Shown piece by piece: positions 34,011 to 45,050 of a DNA stretch of 64,000 nucleotides (positions are counted from its first letter, which is position 1; each line of letters starts with the position of its first letter). This DNA is from Cymbidium sinense (lineage: Eukaryota > Streptophyta > Magnoliopsida > Asparagales > Orchidaceae). The stretch covers positions 87,454,945-87,518,944 of the forward strand of contig CM038216.1 of assembly GCA_021442155.1 (NCBI GenBank), in the 5' to 3' direction. The position numbers were made by a program, and so were the translations under genes. The notes beneath the pieces were generated by a model that saw nothing but the letters and a program-made list of their open reading frames with translations, was not told the DNA's origin and ran no database searches.

Positions 34011-37000
34011 TTTCCCGACTTCTAGACTTATAACCACCTAGAGTGGCAGCCAGTTAACTCCTTTTACGATTTAAAAACCATGTAGTTTGGTTTTATGATT
34101 TGCAAGATAGCTAGAAAGTTATTTAATTAGAAAGCACACTCTCTAATATACTAGAGCAAGAGTGGTATGAGCGTATGACTTAATCTATAAATGCAAAATC
34201 TTTTCAAATTTTATTTCATTTTAGAGACTTCATTTTTATAGAGGCTTTAGGATTTCTTATTCCTAAATGGATGATGAAATAGGTTATGGGTCAAATCAGT
34301 TAGAAGAAGTTGTTCTCCACCACAAGAGATGCCCTCACAGGTTAAACATTCATTTATCGTGCAAGGATGGAGATCCTTCATGTTCTAGAGAGAAATAATA
34401 TGCATGCATGATGTGGTACATATAACCATACAGCTAAGGGGTTGCTAAATATTTTAATTATCTTATTTATGTTTAAGCTTTATGATGAAGTTATGAATTA
34501 TTTAAAATTTAGTCATGAGTGATTAGTTGGGTAGAAATGTTATTTTTATCCTAAGAGACTAATCATTTCCAAGACACACATTAAAGCATCAAGCATATTA
34601 GAAACTATGAGAAGCATTCCAACCTAATGCATAATTTAAATATAACATCAAATAATTATATAAACTATCGTAAAAGAATAAAAGGCGGTCTGTCGAATCG
34701 CCATACAACTGAGAGAAAAGCTAGGTAGCGAGCCTACCTTTATACAACCTAGAATATGAAAGAATAATTATAATTGTATTAAATCTATGGGGTCTTCTTT
34801 CTTCATATCTCCATTTTGATTTGGTTCCTTCTTTGATTTGGATGGTGCTTGCTTCAAAGGCATCACAGCACCCAGGACAAAACCTTCTAACCTACTCATC
34901 CTAATCCCCATAGCACTAATCCTAATTCCTATTGCAAAATTATATTTTTTGTGGGAAAAGTAAATCTAACTACACCTATAAAATAGAGGTTAGCTAAATA
35001 TACATATAATCCCAAGTAGTTGTATTTATAATTTGGACTTAGCACCACATATAGTAAGCCCCTAACATGGATTATGCTTAAGGATTTAACTAACACAAAA
35101 GAGCATTTACATTTATTTTTTAACATCTTAAGCATGATCCCTATAAATATGATTAGGCCAAGATTGGCCTATCATCCAGTCTATGAAGCATACACTCTAA
35201 CATCTAATCTAAAATAATACATCATAAAACAAAATATACATCACATCATACACCGTCCTAACTTAGAGCTATAAGTGGGGACTTAATTCTAATGTGTGTA
35301 TTAAGGCTTGTGTGGTAAGTCTTGTTAGGCATTAATGCTGTATTTTATAAGTGTAGAAGGATTCAATTTACCATGAAAGGTTGATTTCACTTGAAGTAGT
35401 TTAATTGATTTGAGAATTTTAATTTCTGTTTTCTTTTGTTTCATATGATTACACTTAGCAACTAAGTGTTATGAAGAGAGAAATTTATATTTTATTTATC
35501 AAATATTTAAACATATTAATTTGATTTAGTTCAAATTCTTATAAAAAGGCATAATAATGATATTAAATAGGTTCACTTTTAAAATATTAATTAAATGATC
35601 TTAAGATTAATTTAATTAAATTACTACCACAATGTCCATTATATGCATTTGCATTAAACATATGTAAATTAGTATACATGCAACATATTTTAGCTCCAAA
35701 TGAATGCATGTGTATGTTTATAATTTATATTATGAATGAATGCAATTAATTTAAAATATTTTATTACTAATCACAATACATATACATGAAAGACATTAAA
35801 TAGGCATGTGCCATTGTTAAACTAGGGAAGTAAGGTAATTAAATGACCTCCTTGGAGCTAGCTAAAGCCTCTATTCTGGATGTCCAAACTATATACTTTG
35901 CATTCAAACACATGTAATTATATACATAAAATGAAACAAAATAATGTAATTATATATACTTTTTTGAATGAACCAATTTTATATATATGAATTAAATTCA
36001 CATAATTCATGTTGAAATACATAAGAATGAAATCAATGGGTACGTGCATTATTAAACTAGGTGAAGTAATCAAATGACCTCCTTGGGGCTAACTAAAGTC
36101 TGTTCACAGGATGTCCGGACTATATACCCATTACCATTCAATCTTATATAAATCAACATTAATAGAGGAAAGAGAACTCAACATTAATACACTTAAAACA
36201 TAAGAATGCATTTCTATGTATTTATAACTAGCATCATAACACATATTATTACTCATTTGGCTATTAGAAATACATTTGATTTAATAGTGATAATAGCCAC
36301 ACATATATTAAATTAAAATCCTTACAAACTTACATAATAAAACCATTTTATTTTACTTGATTATGAAAAGATGGATGCATGAATTCAAATGACATACCAA
36401 ATTTAACATGATTGGAAAGAGGACAATCAAATATAAGCATGAGACTCAATCAACTAAACTAGTTTTTAAGGGCAATCAAAACAAATAAGATTATTTAAAG
36501 CAAACCAAAGCTTCTTTATTAATTAAGTTTTGAATTTGATTTGATTTAAAGAGGAGAAGAGAAATCATCACTTGTTGTTTTAAACACATTCCCACATTAC
36601 TGATTTGATTTAATTTAAAAAAATGTAATTAAGTTGATTTTATGGGTTAATTAGGTTGAAGCCTTAATTAGATGAATTAAGTACCCTTACTTATGTTACC
36701 TTAAAAATTAACTAACTAATTATGAGCCACCATGATATGCATGGAAAATAAACTTGCAATGATCTTAGAAAATAAATGGTCCCTAATGCAATTGGCTCAT
36801 GATTAATAGTTAATTAGATTAAGGGACTTAATTAATTACTCTTATGGTTTTCCCACATATGTGGACTAACCATAATTTCATTAAACTCTTTCAGGTTATT
36901 AAACACCTAAAGATCTACCCCATGATTTAATTAATTAAGGTATGATGTGATTAAGATTTCAATTTGATTAAGTGATTTAATTAATTAAATCTTAATTAAT

Positions 37001-37460
37001 TTTATTTTAAAAAAAGTGTGAAATGATCTTAGGAAAGGGGTCCCAACCCTATTCCTTAGTTCACTTACTATTGAAAAATGATTAATAAACTTAATTAAAT
37101 AATTTATTAGTGTTCATGGGATTAATTACTAATTAATTAACTTAAAAGAGTAGTTAAGGTTTAACTAGTCAAATTTTGTATTTAATTGAACAATGAATCC
37201 CAAGAAAATCATGGGAGGTAGAGGTCATCCCATAAAATTAGCCCACAAAATTTTGGATTAATTTCTCAAGTAAGTAAGGAGTAATTAAGCTAATTAATTT
37301 ATCATTAAACATTAATTACTATTTAAAATTTGTTAAAATCTTTTTTAATTAATTCTTCTCTGAAATACCTTTAAAATGAGTATTTATTTGCATTTTTATA
37401 TTTCTCTTTGTTCTTTTATGATTTTTAGAAGTTTCAGCCATTAAAAATGATTAATTAAGC
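34011..37460. other. AT-rich non-telomeric sequence, no gene recognised
   Basis: This starts a 14.5 kb block without telomere-like repeats. It is AT-rich, has no long open frame and no motif I recognise. Frames such as 34929-35135 (minus) lack family features. It may be the 5' part or LTR of the gypsy element at 40440-45050 or an unrelated element, but I found no LTR pair by eye. A local duplication at 35805-36150 is listed separately. Confidence 0.5.
35805..36150. repeat. Direct duplication, about 235 bp period
   Basis: The sequence at 35808-35925 (GTGCCATTGTTAAACTAGGG, then AATGACCTCCTTGGAGCTAG and GGATGTCCAAACTATATAC) recurs at 36043-36140 (GTGCATTATTAAACTAGG, AATGACCTCCTTGGGGCTAA, GGATGTCCGGACTATATAC). 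Two units are visible and are clearly diverged. Nothing coding is seen in either. Confidence 0.75.
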
Positions 37461-38690
37461 CTAATCTTGTTGGGGCCACGTGGCGCGCTGACGCGATACG
37501 CTTTCCACATGGCTCCACAAGATTGGATACATAAAATTTATCCTACTCAGTGCCTAAGTGGCGGTGATGGATGTGCTTTCTCATCCGCCACCCAATCTAA
37601 AATTAGATGAATATGATAATCCTATAACTTAATAAGATTAAATCGGATCAATCTAGTGGATCTAATCATGATCGTCTGTTCTGATCATGTGGAGCGGATG
37701 GTGCATGATTTAACATCATGCGAGTGAGAGAGAATGGAGTCCGTCTGCCATTGCTCACTTGATCTGAGCTTACCCGAGCTTAGATCAAATCCAAAAGGAT
37801 TCCGCACTTTCATGACATCAATAGGAGGAGATCCAATGATCAAGATCACATGAGATGCAAGGCTTCTTCAAAAAGCTCCAACCCATTTTGGACTAAGGGT
37901 CAGTTTCGAAAGCATACCTCACCAGAGCTTAAGGCCGATGGCTCGAACGATTAAGGAAGCTTCATCTTGAGGAGATGAAGCCATTTTGACCAGCAATTGG
38001 ATCAATTCTTTGCCATTTGCTTAGAGGCCATGAACTAACAATTTGGAGCTCAACTTTGATCAAAGTCCCACCTCTAGTGCTTAGGAAGCTTGGGAGATGA
38101 TTTGTTCTTGCTTGAAGAGGCCTAGAGAAGGTGTGTATAAAGTTAATTTGAGCTTGATGGAGAAATGGGAAAGTTAGGTCAGAAATGGGAATGTCCTATT
38201 TCGGGACAGACGGGAATGACATTTTTTATCGAGGAACAAGCTTAGGAGCTTAGGGAATGAATCTAGCAGCTCTTCTTGGGGTGCTAGGGCTCTGAGGAAT
38301 GATTTTTATGTGTGTGTTTGAGTGGAAACAAGGGGGTGTATACTCCCCTTCCTCTTGATCGGATGGTGGTATCGGGTTTAGCTTCTAGTGGCATGCGACC
38401 ATCTCGAGGAGTTATGGGTGACAAGGAGGATGAGTTGGCTTCGGCATGGTTGGTTGAAGGTGTGGAGGTGGCCAGGAGGAATCATGGGTGTCCTATGGGT
38501 TTCAAATGCTCGATGGGGAGGGTGAGGTGATTTCACCTCCCATGGGTCATGGCGACTAAACCACCCTTGTTGAGGTGGGTTAGGTGCCAAGGTGGAGAGT
38601 ACCAACTGGTCAATGAATGGAAATGATCACTTACATGGGTGATTTATCTCATGTGATTCCCTTGACCCAAGGGTAGAATGATCATTTGGC
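37461..38690. other. GC-richer segment with G-box palindrome, function unknown
   Basis: The base composition rises relative to both sides. CCACGTGG, a perfect G-box palindrome, lies near 37478, followed by GCGCGCTGACGCG. TATAAAG occurs near 38136. A 72-codon + frame (38312-38530) overlaps a 75-codon minus frame (38378-38605), and neither resembles a known protein. The segment could be an LTR or promoter region of a retroelement, which is only a guess from position upstream of the gypsy remnant. Confidence 0.35.
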
Positions 38691-40230
38691 ATTAGATTTG
38701 AGTTGGAAAGATTTGAAATTAGCTAAAAGTGGGTTAGCCCAAATTTCAAGTCAATTGGAGTTGATTTGGTTAGGTTTGGCTCAATTTGACTCATTTAGGT
38801 CAAATTAAGTTAGGTTGGGTCAAGTTGATCAATTGGTGAAATTAGGTCAAACCAAGTTCATATGATCATTTGAGATATTTTGGTTCAATTGGTTTGGTTT
38901 AGTTTGGCTTAGATTTTATTTTGGCTCATTTGAATTCATTTGGGTCAAATGAGTTAAGTTGAACAATTTGATCACATTGTCCAAATTGGCTTGGGTTGGG
39001 TGTTGGTTTGGGCTTAGTTGACTAATTGAAGATGATTATAGGCTTTGGTTTTAATTAATTTGGATTTGGTTTTGATTTTGAACTTTGACCCTAAGGTCAA
39101 TTAGTAGTTAATTGGGTCATGTCTTTGGTCAAGTTAAATCAATTTGGAATGAACTTGATTGCAATCAAGTTGGTTTATTTTTTTATTTGACATATTTGAT
39201 CTTTAGGTCAATTTGGGTCAAATTGAGTCAAGAGGGCCAATTGGGTTTGGTTTGACTCAATTGAAGGCCAAGTCATATTCAAATATTGATTTTGATTTGG
39301 TATGAATCATTGGTTTCAAGGGATTTGGCATAGGTTCCAATTTGGCTAGTTTGCATTCATATGGGTTAAGGGGTTGACTTAATCAAATGACCAAGTTGAC
39401 CTGGTTTGACCTAATTTATGATAATTGATCAACTTAGTGTGATCAACAATCATGATGGGAGGTTTTGATGGGCTTGGTTCAATCCTTTGGGATGACTTGG
39501 CTCAAATAGGTCAAATTGGCCACTATGGGTCAAGTGGACCAATTGGGTTTAGTTGGCTTGATTTTGGGTTGAGTTTGATTTAGTTGAGTTTGATTTAGTT
39601 GAATTTCAATTGTAATTGGCTTGGGTTCAAATGGGTTTTGGTTCATTCGAACATTTCAAGTCAAAAAAGTTATGTTGGGTTTGACTTGGATTAATTTTTG
39701 TTTGACTTGATGATTATAGATTTCATTTATATTTGTGAATATGATTGAATGTATGATTGATTCATGAGAAAATCAATTGAATTTGGGTTTTTGGAATAAA
39801 CGAATTTGACTAAGTCCATGAAGTTGGGTCAAGTGGCTTAGGTTTTAATTTTGATTTAGTTTGATTTAGTTTTTATGATTTAAATGTATATTTCATTTAA
39901 ATTTGTAAAGATGATTGAAAAGAAGATTGATTTATGAGAAAATCAATGAAGTTTGACTTGATTTGGATTAAGATTTGGCTAAGTTCATGGGATAGGACAT
40001 ATGGCTTAGGAAGGGTTTTGATTAATTTTATTTAGTTTGATTTAGTTTTGATCATTTGCATGTAGATTTGATTTATATTTAAGAAGATGATTGAAGATAT
40101 AAATTGATTATGAGAAAATCAATTGATTTTGGATTTATTTGGATTAAGATTTGGCTAAGTCCATGGGATAGGTCATATGGCTTAGGAAAGGTTTCAAGTT
40201 TAGATTTGATCAAGGGCATCAATCATTTGG
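38691..40230. repeat. Low-complexity tract rich in TTGAC/GTCAA
   Basis: About 1.5 kb built from short variants of GGTCAAATTGGGTCAAGTTG and TTTGATTTGGTTTGACTC, with dozens of TTGAC or GTCAA cores on both strands. The last part (39713-40230) is a clearer tandem array of three units of about 173 bp. No coding frame has family features. The frame at 40104-40334 is repeat text. Confidence 0.7.
39713..40230. repeat. Tandem array of three units of about 173 bp
   Basis: The phrase (T)TTTCATTTATATTTGTGAA then ATGATTGAA occurs at 39721, in changed form at 39891 and again at 40067. Each is followed by ATGAGAAAATCAAT(TG) and later GGCTAAGTCCATGGGATAGG or variants. The spacings are 170 and 176 bp. The last two units are the most alike. 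Confidence 0.75.
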
Positions 40231-40439
40231 TTTTGGAATTTGAGATTGGATTTGGATTTAAATTTGATGTTTCAATTGAACTTGAGGTTTCATTTGAGAA
40301 GGTGAACATGGATTGGATTTGGGTTGTAGGGTAGGTGGATTATCCTAATCCCTAAGGCATAACCTAATCTTATGGTTAACCATTCTAAGTCTTTAGTCTT
40401 AGGTTAACTATTTACCTAATTGTTAGAAGTGTCTTATGA

Positions 40440-40800
40440 CTAGGGAAGTCTTAGTGTCTAGAAGACTCCTAAGTCTAAGATGGGAAGATTGAATATGCAA
40501 AGTGAGGTCAGACTGGGGCTCCATAGTGTTGCCCTTGGAGATAAGATTGGAAGGAAGCCAAGTTTCACATTATAGATTGATACATCTTTCAACGCTTTGC
40601 TTGGGAGACCATGGATACATGAGAACAACATAGTTCCATCTTCTCTACATCTATGAAGTTGAGAGATGGGATTGTCTACTATGTCAAAGGAGACATCTAG
40701 CCATTTACAGTTCATGAGGTCAGCATATATGAGGATGTGGCTTACTATCTTCATCAAAATCAATAAGTCTATTCTCGTGAACTTGGTCAAAGTTTAAAAT
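40440..40800 (+). pseudogene. Retropepsin-region remnant
   Basis: The + frame around 40577-40650 encodes TSFNALLGRPWIHENNIVPS, which matches the end of the aspartic protease region in plant gypsy polyproteins (family form YNLLLGRPWIH..). The catalytic D-S/T-G motif is not visible upstream. After a frame change, KLRDGIVYYVKGDI and PFTVHEVSIYEDVAYY follow, the usual run-on segment. The minus frame 40458-40790 is its shadow. Confidence 0.7.
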
Positions 40801-40856
40801 AAAAGAAAAAGAAAAAGAAAAGAAAAGAGAAAATGAAAAAAAAATATAAGAAGCGA
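40797..40856 (+). repeat. A/G-rich tract
   Basis: About 60 bases of AAAAGAAAAAG-type purine repeats ending in A9. It lies between the protease remnant and the RT leader of the gypsy element, where a hydrophilic Lys/Glu-rich spacer could once have been encoded. It is not at the end of the element, so it is unlikely to be its polypurine tract. Confidence 0.6.
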
Positions 40857-41344
40857 AAATAGGCTTGGAGGAGGAAGTGGAGCCTGACATTAGATTCCAC
40901 CCACAGTTTGTTACTCCATTCGAACATATAGGTAAGACGGCCTGACCTCCACTAGGAAGAGGAAGAGGCTAGTTCAAAGGCAGTCCTAGGGGTGAAAAAT
41001 TTCCTTATTGGCCACCAAATAAATATGTCTACTAGTACACACTACTTATCCATATAGGCTTTAGAATCTAGTTCATAGGATGAGTCTTATATGGTTAGCA
41101 TGCCAACTAGCTCTTCTTAGTAGTAGATTCCCTTGGAGGTGACACTTGAGCCAGATAGCAATGAAGATATGGCTCCAAAGCAAAGCATAAGTGTATCCAA
41201 GTCAATATGTAAAGTAGTTAGGCATCGTTGGGAACCTTAGCTTTGCACTTTCTCTCAAAAGCGAGGGTTTGGTAGTTAAGGAAGCCCCTAAGTCATCCAT
41301 AGGTGTGATGACTCGGAGGTTCTTTCTCGGAGCATCATGCTAAA

Positions 41345-42000
41345 GTCAAGAAGTTGATGTAGAACTTGAGGATGATTCATAAAAACTTAATAGAATTACC
41401 TTTTGATTGGTACTTTCTTTATTTTCATAATTTAGCAAAGAAAGGGTTAATCCCACATACTTCATCAAAGCATAAGTCAGACTACTCTGAAATAATATGG
41501 AAGAACAAATGCAAAAGCTCTCAATCAAGACCAAGACTAGGATTTGGTAGAATGGGTCTAATCAATGATGATGATTATTGCATAGTCATCACCGATCATT
41601 TGGAATTCGATAGGTCCTTTTCAAATCACATTAACTCATATGAGGAGCTGTGCTTAAAAACTTCAGATGATCCAAATGATTTTGAAGTCAAAGATGCACC
41701 ACCAGAGTTTGAAGAAGAGATCAAGTCAACCATAAATGAGCTCAAGGAAATCAACTTAGAGGAAGAGAAGATCCACGCCGACACATGGGTTCTTTATTGA
41801 ATGAAATTGAAATGAATGACTTAGTTAGGCTATTGTGAGTTTAAGGACTGCTTTGCATGGAGTTATGAAGAGATGCACACATTGGCTCTTGATGTAGTCC
41901 ATAAACTAGCAATGAGCTTACTTAACCTATCAAGCAAGCTCTAGATGCGATTAGACATAGAACAATAATTCATTTATGAAGTCAAGAAACTGATCGATGC
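41345..42000 (+). pseudogene. RT leader of the gypsy polyprotein (right copy)
   Basis: The frame 41366-41800 encodes PRLGFGRMGLINDDDYCIV, then DDPNDFEVKDAPPEFEEEIK and NELKEINLEEEKI, the acidic segment before RT. After a frame break, an AWSYEEMH-like piece appears near 41855. It is the region whose inverted homologue joins telomere-like repeats at 3088. The frame is open for 144 codons, but the start codon has no special support. Confidence 0.7.
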
Positions 42001-42990
42001 TAACTTCATCTGAAAAAAATACCCTACCTAGCTAGTCAGCATCATCCCAGTGAAGAAAATGATTGGCCAAATTCTTATATGCATCGATGTTAGGGATTTA
42101 AATAAGGCATGTCCTAAAGATGAATTTCTACTACCAATCCTGAAGCTAATGATGGACATTTCCTCATCTCATGCAGTCTTCTCTTTCATGGATGACTCAT
42201 CTGGATAAAACCAACCTGAAGATGATAGAAACATTTCTTTTAGAACCCCGATCAAAATTTATTACTATAAGATCATGCCCTTCTTAAATAATGTCGTGCT
42301 ACATATCGGTGCTATGACTCAAATCTTCAATGAACTCTTTCATCATCTAGTCGAGTGCTATGTCAAAGATCTCATGGTCAAAAATAAAGAAAAGGAAGAC
42401 CATCTCTTTAGAGTAGTTTTTTGATGGTTAAATAAATTAACCTCAAAATGAACCCCCTGAAGTGTGCATTCAGAGTAGCTATATGGAAATTTCTTAGGTT
42501 TGTTGTCCGACACTAGAGAATTAGAATCGATATGGAGAAGATCAAGGCAATATTAGAAATACCACCCCCTAAAAGTTTAACTCAACTCAGATCATTCCAA
42601 GGGTTGGAATATCTAAGATGCTTTATATCCAACCTATCAAGAAGATGTCCACCATTCTCAACACTTGTCAAAAAGGATTTCAAGTTCAAGTGGGATGACA
42701 AGTGTGAGCTTGCCTTCAAAGACATCAAGCATTACCTGATGACGCCATCAGTTCTAGTAGCCCCTATCTCAGGTTAGTCGCTCAAACTTTACACTATTGT
42801 GTTAGATGACTCCCTTGGCATTTTGTTGGCCCAAGATAATAACGAAGGGAAGGAAAACACACTATACTACCTTAGCCATCATCTAATCCCTACTGATGCT
42901 AATTATCCATCCATTGAGAAGCATTACCTAGATTTAATCTTTGCATCCTAAAAGCTATAGCATTACATGATTTCTCATAAGGTGAACTAG
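42001..42990 (+). pseudogene. gypsy reverse transcriptase with linked RNase H (right copy)
   Basis: Readable motifs in order: IIPVKKMIGQILICIDVRDL then NKACPKDEFLLP (about 42040-42140), MDDSSG*NQ (about 42190), TPIKIYYYKIMPF (about 42247), ECYVKDLMVK (about 42353-42382), EKIKAILEIPPPKSLTQLRS then YLRCFISNLSRRCPPF (42535-42660), and LDDSLGILLAQ (about 42803). The catalytic box reads YVKD where the family has YVDD, so one essential Asp is replaced by Lys. Stops and indels separate the motifs. Confidence 0.82.
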
Positions 42991-43209
42991 ATCTCTAGGA
43001 TCAATCCACTACAATATCTCATGACACGGCTGATGTTATCCGGACGGTTGGCACGACAGTCCATGATCCTCTCGTAGTTTGAAATTAACTTCCTACCCCT
43101 CCGTGCAGTGAAAGAACAAGTGCTACTGAATTTCTTAGTAGCACACCCACTTACTGCAAACTCTCTACTTAGTGATGATCACCCCGATGAACAAATCATG
43201 AACTTAGGG

Positions 43210-43700
43210 GATACTAGAATTCACTACTGGGAGATGTACTTTGATGGTGCATCTTCCTCTCAAAGAGGAGAAGAACCATAATCTACTATTCCAAGAAAGG
43301 TGGGGGTAGGAATAGTTCTCTTAACTCCGGACCATGATGTGATGAGATTCTCATATCATCTGTCCAATCTTTGTACCAACAATGAAGCCAAATATGAGGC
43401 TCTGATTGCCAGTCTGGAGTTAGTCGTTACTCTAAGCATCTAAAACATCAACATATTTGTGGATTCTCAGCTAGTTATCAACCAAATCACTAGGTCCTAT
43501 AAGGTTATAAAGCCCAAGCTCTATCATCACCGTAAGTACACCATGGATTTCTTGGCCCAAATCCTAGAGGTTACCATTTATAAGATTCTTCGAGGAGAGA
43601 ATGCTGTAATGTATGCTTTAGCCAAGCTTGTGAAGGAGTTGGCATGTCTGGAGGATGAGTCCATATCAATAAAGGTCCAAAATAGACAAGTCTAATCCCT
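43210..43700 (+). pseudogene. Second RNase H domain (right copy)
   Basis: The + strand encodes WEMYFDGASSSQRGEEP, a stop, then VGVGIVLLTPDHDVMRF, LCTNNEAKYEALIASLELV and, in the frame opening at 43459, MDSQLVINQITRSYKV then LRGENAVMYALAKL. The motifs D (FDGA), E (NNEAKYE), D (VDSQLV) and the C-terminal N/D region of an archaeal-like RNase H are visible. The third Asp is better kept than in the left copy. Two or three stops make it inactive. Confidence 0.75.
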
Positions 43701-43939
43701 TATTGATATTGAACTCATCAAAAAGTACTCTCATGAAGGAAAGGTTGCCATTGGCAAGAAGGACAAGGAGATAGATTGGAGGAAACCATTCATGGATTAC
43801 CTAAATAAAGAAAAACTACCTCAAGAGAAGTCCCAAGCCCATCAAATGAAGTAGAGAGCACTTTCCTACGCTCTTACAGATGGTTTCTTATACCGTTGGT
43901 CTTTCGATCATATGTGGTTGCATTATTTAGACAAGTAAG

Positions 43940-45020
43940 AAGCCCATAAGATTGTGACCAAGGTACACTCAGGATTATGTGGAGCCAACCAATTTGGTCC
44001 GAAGATGAAAACCAAGATCAAGAAAATAGAATACTACTGGCCGTCGATGATCAAAGAATGCATGGATACGGCTAGGCGATGCCACCAATGTCAAATACAT
44101 GGTGTGGTCCTGCACCAACCACCCAACATTCTACATCCTACATTGGGCTCATGGCTATTCGAGTTTTGGAGTACCAACATAGTGGGTATGATTGATCCTC
44201 CTTCTTCTAAGGGTCATCGGTTCATCTGAGCTGTTACTAACAACTTTTCCAAATGGGCAAAGGCGATTCCAATCAAAGAGGTCACAGCTCAACATGTGCT
44301 TCAGTTTTTTAGGAACCATATCATATACAGGTTTGGAGTGCCTCGATGAATTATAACTGATAATAGTATTACATTCAAGAGCACCAAGATCAATAACTTT
44401 GCCCGAAGACACAGTATATATTACAGATATTCTACCATTAACTACCCAAAGGCAAAAGGCTTAGCAGAAGCCTTCAACAAAACTCTCATCCAAATACTAA
44501 AGAAGATACTCAACAATAAGTGATAGTGGCATGTGCAGTTAGTTGAAGCCTTGTGGGCTTACCGCACCACATATAGAACTCCAACTCATTCTACTCTTTT
44601 CTCCTTAGTGTATGGGTCCTAAGTCGTTCTACCACTAGAATTCCAACTCCCATCACTAAGGATAACTATGGATAGCAAGATCATAATAGAGCAGAATGCC
44701 AAGTTGTGGTTAGAAAAGCTTGAAGGTTTGGAGGATAGACGCTTGCGGGCATGCTAAAACCTCGAGTTGTACAAAGCTTAAATGATTCAAGCTCATAATA
44801 AGTTGGTCATTTTTAGAGATTTTCATGTAGGAGAGCATATTTTAGTTCTAAAGAGATCGATTATTGCCCATCATAAGTTGGGAGACAAGTTTGAACCCAC
44901 TTGGGAAGGCCCTTTTTCCATATAGAAGGCCTAATAAAAAAGATCTTATCAGCTTATTAATCACAAAGGAGAGCGCCCAATGCTTCCAATCAATGAGATC
45001 TACATAAAAAAATATTATAA
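43940..45020 (+). pseudogene. gypsy integrase (right copy)
   Basis: The HHCC zinc-binding domain is in the frame 43954-44229: HSGLCGANQ, then KIEYYWPSM and RRCHQCQIHG. The catalytic core follows: WSTNIVGMID (about 44168; the first catalytic Asp is Asn), ITDNSITFKS (about 44355, Asp kept after a stop) and GLAEAFNKTL (about 44459, Glu kept). YRTTYRTPTHSTLFSLVYGS and LPLEFQLPSL follow, then a C-terminal part with KLGDKFEPTWEGPF (about 44875) and NEIYIKKYY (about 44993). No chromodomain is seen. Several in-frame stops occur. Confidence 0.85.
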
Positions 45021-45050
45021 ATTATGTTTAAAAATAATTATCATCAATGA

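Larger units (their letters stand above)
40440..45050 (+). mobile_element. Tat-like Ty3/gypsy retrotransposon (right copy), gag not found
   Basis: On the + strand: protease remnant (40560-40650), RT leader (41640-41810), RT with linked RNase H (about 42000-42960), second RNase H (43210-43700) and integrase (43940-45020). It is the inverted counterpart of the element at 1-3088, about 70-80 percent alike by eye, and extends beyond it at both ends. No gag is visible upstream, where low-complexity sequence lies instead, and no LTRs were found by eye. Stops are scattered through every domain. Confidence 0.85.

Noticed and set aside
38312..38605. Overlapping frames of 72 codons (+) and 75 codons (-) as a possible small gene
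   Set aside because: No family motif and no conserved signal; the strands compete and context suggests retroelement non-coding DNA.
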